A stretch of 64,000 nucleotides of DNA from assembly GCA_964563545.1 (NCBI GenBank), contig CAZLXB010000008.1:20328-84327 (forward strand). The letters are read 5' to 3'. Below, in pieces: positions 59,037-64,000 of this stretch. The DNA is from Casp-actino8 sp964563545. Its GTDB lineage: Bacteria; Actinomycetota; Acidimicrobiia; Acidimicrobiales; Ilumatobacteraceae. The translations under genes and the position numbers were made by a program. Every line of letters begins with the position of its first letter. Position 1 is the first letter of the stretch. Under the pieces are notes generated by a model. The model made no database searches. It saw nothing but the letters and a program-made list of their open reading frames with translations, and was not told the DNA's origin.

Positions 59037-59246
59037 TCAGACGCGCCGGATCTCGACCACGGCCGAACGACGGCGTCCACTGCGGCGGCCGAGGAAATAG
59101 AAGAGCGCGACCACGACCACGCCCGCCACGACGCCGACTGTCATCACGGTTCCCCGACGATCGTCGACCTTGTTCTGCACGTCACCTTGCAGACCCTTCA
59201 ACTTGGCCTCGATGTCGTCCCGAGAGATCCGTTCACTTGTCGCCAC
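59037..59246 (-). CDS. Small single-pass membrane protein
   Basis: 69 residues. One transmembrane helix (about 34-53, VMTVGVVAGVVVVALFYFLG) flanked by Arg-rich stretches (GRRSGRRRS). Unknown function. The first 14 bases overlap the next gene's 3' end. Common in actinomycetes near holin-like proteins; no named family is recognised. Confidence 0.65.
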   Translation of the reverse strand: MATSERISRDDIEAKLKGLQGDVQNKVDDRRGTVMTVGVVAGVVVVALFYFLGRRSGRRRSAVVEIRRV

Positions 59247-59586
59247 GACCGGGCTCCTTTCCGAGCGTCGCCTTTTTCACGCGCGAGAGGGCAATACCCG
59301 CCGTGGACACCGCCAAAGCCAGAACCACGAGGTAGGGAACCCAGCTCCACGCCCCGTCGAAGGCCGTGATCTCGGTCTGCAGAAGTCGCAGAACACCGAG
59401 CAGCGCGAACACCAAGCCGAGACCGAGGAACGTCGATCCCGCAGCACCGAGCGACAGCCAACGACCGGCACCGGCAAGCGGGCCGAGCGTCTCCTGTCGG
59501 GCGTAGTCCTTGACGAGGTCGATGACTTCACCGACACTCGCCGATTCACGGCGACGGGACGCGGGACGCGGATCCTGTTCGGGCAC
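59233..59586 (-). CDS. Phage-holin-superfamily-like (Act-holin) membrane protein
   Basis: 117 residues. ESASVGEVIDLVKDYARQETLGPL at the N-terminus, then two hydrophobic segments (about 45-70 and 85-105), resembling the phage holin family III / DUF1469-type actinobacterial proteins. No prophage genes nearby, so this is probably a housekeeping membrane protein. Overlaps the small membrane protein gene by 14 bp. Confidence 0.75.
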   Translation of the reverse strand: MPEQDPRPASRRRESASVGEVIDLVKDYARQETLGPLAGAGRWLSLGAAGSTFLGLGLVFALLGVLRLLQTEITAFDGAWSWVPYLVVLALAVSTAGIALSRVKKATLGKEPGRGDK

Positions 59587-59641
59587 AGGGAGTTTCTAGC
59601 AGCGAACCGGTCGAACGGCACCGTGACGCCCGCCGTCCCGT

Positions 59642-60268
59642 TCACGAGCGACGGAATCTCACGACGGCCTCGAGGTCGAGAAGGGCATCGAGGAGGTGCC
59701 GACTCCTCTCGGCCGAGTCGGCGGCACCGAGCACACGCTGGCGATCGGCCGGACCGAGGGGAAGATCGTTGGCCAGGCGGTACAGGTAGTCGTCGTCGGA
59801 TTCGTCGGAACGTCGGGCCAGTTCCGTCCGAGCTCGTTCGGGGTGATCGGTCGCCAATGCGATGAGTCTCTCGACAACGTCCTGCAGTGCGATACGAATT
59901 CCGTCTTCGATCGCCGTCTCGGTCGAGTCCGCCCAGATCTCGATCTCGGCGCGAGGGTAGGGATCGTCGGTGAGCCAATCGCGCACTCGAAATCGTTGGG
60001 TTCCCCGGGTCAGAACGGCGCGGCGACCGTCGGGCAACTCGTCGACGCGCACGATGTCGGCCAACGTTCCGACATCGACGCGCGCATCGCCACCACCCAC
60101 CTCGCTACCCCGTTCGATCAACACAACACCGAACCGGGCCGGCGAAGCCGCAAGACAGTCGTCCAACATCATCTGATAGCGAAGTTCGAAGATCTGGAGT
60201 GGTAGCCAGCCTCCCGGCAGCAGCGGGGTGCCGAGTGGGAACATCGGCGACACGAACGAACTCGTCAT
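59642..60268 (-). CDS. Lon N-terminal (LON-SB) domain protein
   Basis: 208 residues, a stand-alone Lon substrate-binding domain: MFPLGTPLLPGGWLPLQIFELRYQMMLDDCL, FGVVLIERGSEVGGGD and VDVGTLADIVRVDELPDGR. No ATPase or protease domain. Start ATG at 60268 overlaps the dacB stop (60265) by ATGA. Unknown function; common in actinomycetes. Confidence 0.92.
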   Translation of the reverse strand: MTSSFVSPMFPLGTPLLPGGWLPLQIFELRYQMMLDDCLAASPARFGVVLIERGSEVGGGDARVDVGTLADIVRVDELPDGRRAVLTRGTQRFRVRDWLTDDPYPRAEIEIWADSTETAIEDGIRIALQDVVERLIALATDHPERARTELARRSDESDDDYLYRLANDLPLGPADRQRVLGAADSAERSRHLLDALLDLEAVVRFRRS

Positions 60269-61731
60269 GGCGCGCCGACGGCCGCCTTTGGAAGCAGTTG
60301 ATCGGCCTTGGGTCCGGACGGATAACTACTCAACGCGTCCGAGAGATAGCCCTCCCAGATCGGCCGGAAGGCCGCATCATCGGCGACGCCCGGTGCTTGG
60401 AGCAACACGGCGAAGCTGACGAGTCCGTCCCCTTCCGTAGGGACGTAGCCGACTAGACCTTTCACATCGGTGAGCGATCCCGTCTTTCCGCGCAGGCGAC
60501 CCTCGAGCGGATCACCCACGAAGTAGCCAGCAAGGGTTCCGGTCTGACCAGCGACCGACAACGACTGGTAGAGCACGTCGCGCTCGGAGAAGCGGTCGAG
60601 AACGGCAAGCATGGCCGAACATGTGACTTGGTTCTCCCTCGAGAGACCCGAGCCATCGACGAGCGACACGCCACTCATGGGAATCCCCCATTCGGCGAGT
60701 CTGCTCATCACCACTCCGATGCCGGCGGCCCGAGTTCCCGAGCGCGCGCCGATGAGTCCGATCTCCTTCAGGAGCATCTCGGCGGTGTTGTTGTCGCTGT
60801 TCTGGAGCATCTCGGCGACGATCGACGACAGGGATGCCGATGTGGTCGAGGCGATCGTTGCCACGTTCGCCGGCGCTTGACCCGATGTCGGCTGACCGAC
60901 GATCACCACTCCTCTCTCCTGCAGGAGACGTGCGAACTCTCGCGCGGCACCGAGACCGGGATCGGTGGCCACGATTCCCTGATTGCGCACCCGGCCGTCG
61001 TTCACGAGAAGACCGGCGATCGGCCCGCCCTCCGAGGCACGGAACGACACCGGCCACGTCGGCGGGTAGTACTCGAGATCGAACCGATTCGGATCCCCCA
61101 CCACGTTGCCGCCGATCTGAGTGACTCCGGCCTTCACGACGGCATCGGCCAACGCGTCGAGAGACGTAGCCGGGCGCTGGGGATAGCGATTGAAATTGCC
61201 GTCGTCCGGGTACCAGTCCGCCGACAAGAGTGGATCGCCACCTCCGATGAGGTACAACGACCCCACCACTCCTCCGTTGACTTCGGCCCGAACTTCGGTC
61301 GTGAACGAATAATCGGGCCCAAGCACTTCGAGAGCCACGGCGGCCACGATCACCTTCAGAGTGCTCGCCGGCGTCACCGGAGTGTCGATCCCGTCGGACA
61401 GCGCGAGAACCCCGTCCACGGCCACGCCGGCACACGATCCGGGAAGGACGGCGCCTCCGAGTGGACGCAAGGCGGCCTCGAACGCAGCCGACGATGTCTC
61501 GCGCGCCAACACCACGGGCGTTCGACGCGCCGAGAGAATCGGGGTAGCCGGAATCCAGGGCTCGAACTGTGCTTCGCGATCGGGCCCGAGGGACTCACCG
61601 CCTTCCTGAGACTGCGCGTAACGCCACACGCCGAACATGATCACCGTCGGGAACGCCGCGATGAACAGGAGGGTCGCGATCGGGTTGACGGCCGCTGGAC
61701 GTGGCCGACGACGAGACGACCTCTGGCTCAC
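60265..61731 (-). CDS. dacB: D-alanyl-D-alanine carboxypeptidase/endopeptidase DacB (PBP4, S13 family)
   Basis: 488 residues from the GTG at 61731 (GTGA overlap with the acyl-CoA synthetase stop). N-terminal transmembrane segment (about 16-38), then the active-site SXXK with Ser123 and Lys126 (PASTLKV), the SXN motif (NSDNNTAEM) and the KTG motif (RGKTGSL). Trims or cuts peptidoglycan peptides outside the membrane. Upstream extension to 62262 would lie within the synthetase gene. Followed by the Lon-N gene. Confidence 0.9.
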   Translation of the reverse strand: MSQRSSRRRPRPAAVNPIATLLFIAAFPTVIMFGVWRYAQSQEGGESLGPDREAQFEPWIPATPILSARRTPVVLARETSSAAFEAALRPLGGAVLPGSCAGVAVDGVLALSDGIDTPVTPASTLKVIVAAVALEVLGPDYSFTTEVRAEVNGGVVGSLYLIGGGDPLLSADWYPDDGNFNRYPQRPATSLDALADAVVKAGVTQIGGNVVGDPNRFDLEYYPPTWPVSFRASEGGPIAGLLVNDGRVRNQGIVATDPGLGAAREFARLLQERGVVIVGQPTSGQAPANVATIASTTSASLSSIVAEMLQNSDNNTAEMLLKEIGLIGARSGTRAAGIGVVMSRLAEWGIPMSGVSLVDGSGLSRENQVTCSAMLAVLDRFSERDVLYQSLSVAGQTGTLAGYFVGDPLEGRLRGKTGSLTDVKGLVGYVPTEGDGLVSFAVLLQAPGVADDAAFRPIWEGYLSDALSSYPSGPKADQLLPKAAVGAP

Positions 61732-63884
61732 CCGCGACTCCGGCGACGGGCGAATTCCGATGCCCGGTAGAGATGGCCGAGAGCCGTGACCGCACGATGG
61801 CCGGACGGATAGCACAGACGTCCGGTCGCCCGAACCGTTGCCGGTCCCGGGTTGTCGGGGTCGGCAACCGCGAGTTCGGTCGCCACCAGAATCGGTTTTC
61901 CGGTCCGCCGCGACAACTCGTCGGCAGCCTCGGCGAATCGCTGATCCTGCCGTTCGTGGTAAGCGACGATGCGCTCGATTCCGTGATCGGGGTAGAAACC
62001 CCCTTCGCGCATGAGCCGCGCCTGATTCGCCTGGATCCCGATACCGAGGTAGATCACCGAGTGCACGTCGGGATGTTCGGCGATCAGAGCGAGGACCTCG
62101 GGGATGGTGTCGCGAGTCTCGCCTCCCGCACAATCGACCGGATTGCTCCGACTCCACCGAGGTGGCAACTTCTCGTCGATCGAGGCTCGCAAATCGTCGG
62201 GCAGAGGCATGAGATTCAGACGACCGTCGCGCGTGATCGCGTCCGAGGTCACGACGCCCCACCCGCCGGCTGTGGTCAACACGACCACATTGGGACCTTT
62301 CGGTACCGGCTGGGTCGCGAACGTCGCTGCCGCTTCGAAGGCTTCTTCCACGTTGGCCGCACGCGTGATGCCCGCTGCCCGACAGAACCCGTCGAAGACC
62401 TTGTCGTTGGCGGCCAAAGCACCGGTGTGCGACGCCGCGGCCTTGGCACCACCCTCGGTTGCTCCGCCTTTCACGAGAACGAGGGGCTTACGCGCGGCGA
62501 CGGAGGCGAGCCGCTCCATGAGGGACCGCCCGTCGGTGATGCCCTCCACGTATGCGAGCCCCACGGATGTTTCCGGATCGTCGGCGTAGAAATCGAGGTA
62601 ATCAGCCACCGACACCGCGGCTGCGTTGCCTGCCGACACCGCGCGGCTGATTCCGACTCCGCTGGAACGCGCGTAATTCATGAAGGTCGACACGAAGTTG
62701 CCGCTCTGACTCGCCACCCCGATCCGACCGGCCGGGGGATACGGCGCAACGATCTGCGCGCACAACTTGGCCGGTGTGCTGACCACACCCTGACCATTGG
62801 GGCCGGCGAGCAGAATGCCGAGTTCGTCGGCGAGGGCAACCAACTCTTGTTCGGCCCGACGACCTTCGTCACCGGCTTCGCCGTATCCGGCCGACGTGAG
62901 GAACGCCGCCTTGACACCCTTGCGTGCACACGCACGGAGCAGATCAGGGTTGGCCGACGCCGGCGTGCACACGAAGACGAGGTCGATCGCATCATCGGGA
63001 AGATCGTCGATGTCGGCGACCGTCCGGACTCCGAGCACGACCTCGCCCTGACGATTGGTTCCGTAAACACCGCCTTCAAAACCGGCGGCCAGGATGTTGT
63101 GCAACGACACGAAGCCGAACTTGCCCGGGTGAGTGGACGCACCGGTGACCACGACACCTCGCGGTTCGAAGAGAGCCCGGAACTGGGCGTCGGTCGGACG
63201 GGGCCGGAGTTCGTGACGAACGGACTCGGGCTCTCCGAGTTCGACGAGGGCGTCGACGGCCACGGGTCGGCCGTCCGATCGGACGATGAGCGGGTTCACG
63301 TCGACGCTGCGAACATCGGGGCGCTCGGCGGCCACACGTCCGAGGCCCACGAGTACGTCGACCAATGCTTCACGGTCGACCGCCGACTCGCCACGGAACT
63401 CACCGAGGAGTCGCTGGGTCGCGAGATCGTCGATCATCTCGTGCGCGGTCACACGGTCGAGCGGCGCCGGCCGGAACACCACGTCGGCAACCGCCTCGGC
63501 GAGGATTCCGCCCACACCCAGCATCACGCTCGCCCCGAACTGCTGATCACGCACGACACCGGCGATGAGTTCGCGGTTACCGCTGACCATCGGAGCGACG
63601 AGAACCGAGACGTCTCCGTCTTCGGGTCGGGCGAGTGACAAGAGTTCCGCGGCCGCGGTCTCCACCGCGCCGACATCGGCGAGGCGCAAGCGCACGAGGC
63701 CGCGTTCGGTCTTGTGCGCGATCGCGTCTCCGCAGAGTTTGGCAACGACCGGCAATCCGAGTTCCTCTGCCGCCCGACCGGCGTCAGCAGCCGATGACAC
63801 GAGACGCTCCTCGGCCATCGGCACCCCGAAGTCGGCCAGTAGTGATTTCGAGGCGGACTCGGACAACGTTCGGGGGGACGCCAT
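61728..63884 (-). CDS. ADP-forming acyl-CoA synthetase (acetate-CoA ligase-like), ATP-grasp first
   Basis: 718 residues. ATP-grasp domain at about 1-215 (LLADFGVPMAEERLVSS, VVAKLCGDAIAHKTERGLVRL), then the CoA-binding and succinyl-CoA ligase-like domains from about 235 (VVVTGASTHPGKFGFVSLHNIL, GILLAGPNGQGVVS, IGVASQSGNFVSTFM) and the phosphohistidine region KAAASHTGALA. The usual fused order places the CoA-binding part first; here it is reversed. May be acetyl-CoA synthetase, propionyl-CoA synthetase or a protein acetyltransferase-like member. Confidence 0.85.
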   Translation of the reverse strand: MASPRTLSESASKSLLADFGVPMAEERLVSSAADAGRAAEELGLPVVAKLCGDAIAHKTERGLVRLRLADVGAVETAAAELLSLARPEDGDVSVLVAPMVSGNRELIAGVVRDQQFGASVMLGVGGILAEAVADVVFRPAPLDRVTAHEMIDDLATQRLLGEFRGESAVDREALVDVLVGLGRVAAERPDVRSVDVNPLIVRSDGRPVAVDALVELGEPESVRHELRPRPTDAQFRALFEPRGVVVTGASTHPGKFGFVSLHNILAAGFEGGVYGTNRQGEVVLGVRTVADIDDLPDDAIDLVFVCTPASANPDLLRACARKGVKAAFLTSAGYGEAGDEGRRAEQELVALADELGILLAGPNGQGVVSTPAKLCAQIVAPYPPAGRIGVASQSGNFVSTFMNYARSSGVGISRAVSAGNAAAVSVADYLDFYADDPETSVGLAYVEGITDGRSLMERLASVAARKPLVLVKGGATEGGAKAAASHTGALAANDKVFDGFCRAAGITRAANVEEAFEAAATFATQPVPKGPNVVVLTTAGGWGVVTSDAITRDGRLNLMPLPDDLRASIDEKLPPRWSRSNPVDCAGGETRDTIPEVLALIAEHPDVHSVIYLGIGIQANQARLMREGGFYPDHGIERIVAYHERQDQRFAEAADELSRRTGKPILVATELAVADPDNPGPATVRATGRLCYPSGHRAVTALGHLYRASEFARRRSRG

Positions 63885-63924
63885 ACCGCAAAGGTAGTCG
63901 GCGACCCCAGCAACCGAGCCCGAT

Positions 63925-64000
63925 ACGAACGAAGAGGCCGCCGCGGAATCCGCGACGACACCCCGACACGAACGAAGAGGCCGCCGCGGAATCCGCGACG
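63925..64000. repeat. Tandem repeat with 43-bp period, continuing past the window end
   Basis: Two identical 33-bp units at 63925-63957 and 63968-64000, starting 43 bp apart, so the array probably runs beyond the window edge. Each contains CGCGGAATCCGCG, a short hairpin. It is in the 5' region upstream of the acyl-CoA synthetase (- strand). Spacing of 10 bp between units does not fit CRISPR. Function unknown; a promoter-proximal hairpin array or a coding repeat of the next gene is possible. 43 is not a multiple of three, which argues against a coding repeat. Confidence 0.7.

Noticed and set aside
59233..59586. Prophage remnant indicated by a holin-like protein
   Set aside because: No integrase, portal, capsid or lysin gene nearby; such holin-superfamily proteins are common housekeeping proteins in actinomycetes.
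61701..63638. A long open frame of about 645 codons on the + strand, antisense to the acyl-CoA synthetase
   Set aside because: Composition is typical of an antisense shadow in GC-rich DNA (His, Asp, Gly, Arg rich without domains). The - strand protein has clear motifs over the whole length.
63925..64000. CRISPR array start
   Set aside because: Only two visible units, a 10-bp gap rather than a 30-40 bp spacer, and no cas gene.

Overview
The window is a dense, GC-rich (mid-60s percent by eye) bacterial chromosome segment with about 70 genes, short intergenic gaps, many 1-14 bp gene overlaps (ATGA, GTGA) and frequent GTG starts. I see no insertion sequence, prophage, CRISPR array, rRNA or tRNA. 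The organism is an actinomycete (Actinomycetota): it has a complete Pup-proteasome locus (mpa, dop, pup, prcB, prcA, pafA), a WhiB protein, a mycothiol-dependent-enzyme-family protein, DUF4193 and DUF948/DUF6167-like proteins, and the gcvH-FHA-MerR-DUF151-MerR block known from Mycobacterium tuberculosis (Rv1826-Rv1830). The mix of families suggests Acidimicrobiia, but that is inference.

Layout. 0-7.8 kb: hisS (5' end cut by the window), aspS, a NUDIX hydrolase, rarA, two small envelope-type proteins and glcDE, all on the + strand. 7.8-20.5 kb: mixed metabolic genes: glcF (separated from glcDE by an opposite-strand gene), tal-tkt, nagA, a thioesterase, a lipoprotein serine hydrolase, two related amidohydrolases, an SRAP protein, HIT and SDR. 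20.5-28.5 kb: pgsA-like gene, gcvH, FHA protein, ftsR-like MerR, DUF151, second MerR, gcvT, and on the other strand gcvP preceded by a tandem glycine riboswitch. 28.6-40.4 kb: LLM flavin oxidoreductase, PLP decarboxylase, FKBP, a candidate dif site at 32690-32717, a zinc-finger protein, threonine aldolase, whiB, kinases, prmA, gamma carbonic anhydrase-like protein, an arginine/aspartate-rich protein and enoyl-CoA hydratase. 40.4-48.6 kb (- strand): DUF4193, a double-length ThyX-like protein, M20 peptidase, helY, tatC, tatB. 49.4-56.5 kb: lepB and the Pup-proteasome operon. 56.6-59 kb: ferredoxin, trmI, ttuA and ttuB, which look like a tRNA T-loop modification module. 59-64 kb: small membrane proteins, Lon-N protein, dacB and a fused ADP-forming acyl-CoA synthetase, ending in a 43-bp-period tandem repeat.

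The most notable signals are: (1) a near-consensus actinobacterial dif site between convergent genes, suggesting that the replication terminus lies here; (2) a perfect palindrome with core TTTCGTCATGACGAAA, present in full at 7.8 and 33.1 kb and as a shorter core at 44.3 kb, with an ATG at its exact centre that serves as the likely start codon of flanking genes; (3) a tandem glycine riboswitch in front of gcvP; (4) a trmI-ttuA-ttuB cluster in which the three TtuA iron-sulfur cysteines are conserved; (5) a fused ThyX pseudo-dimer whose two halves carry complementary degenerate motifs; and (6) a Pup that already ends in GGE.
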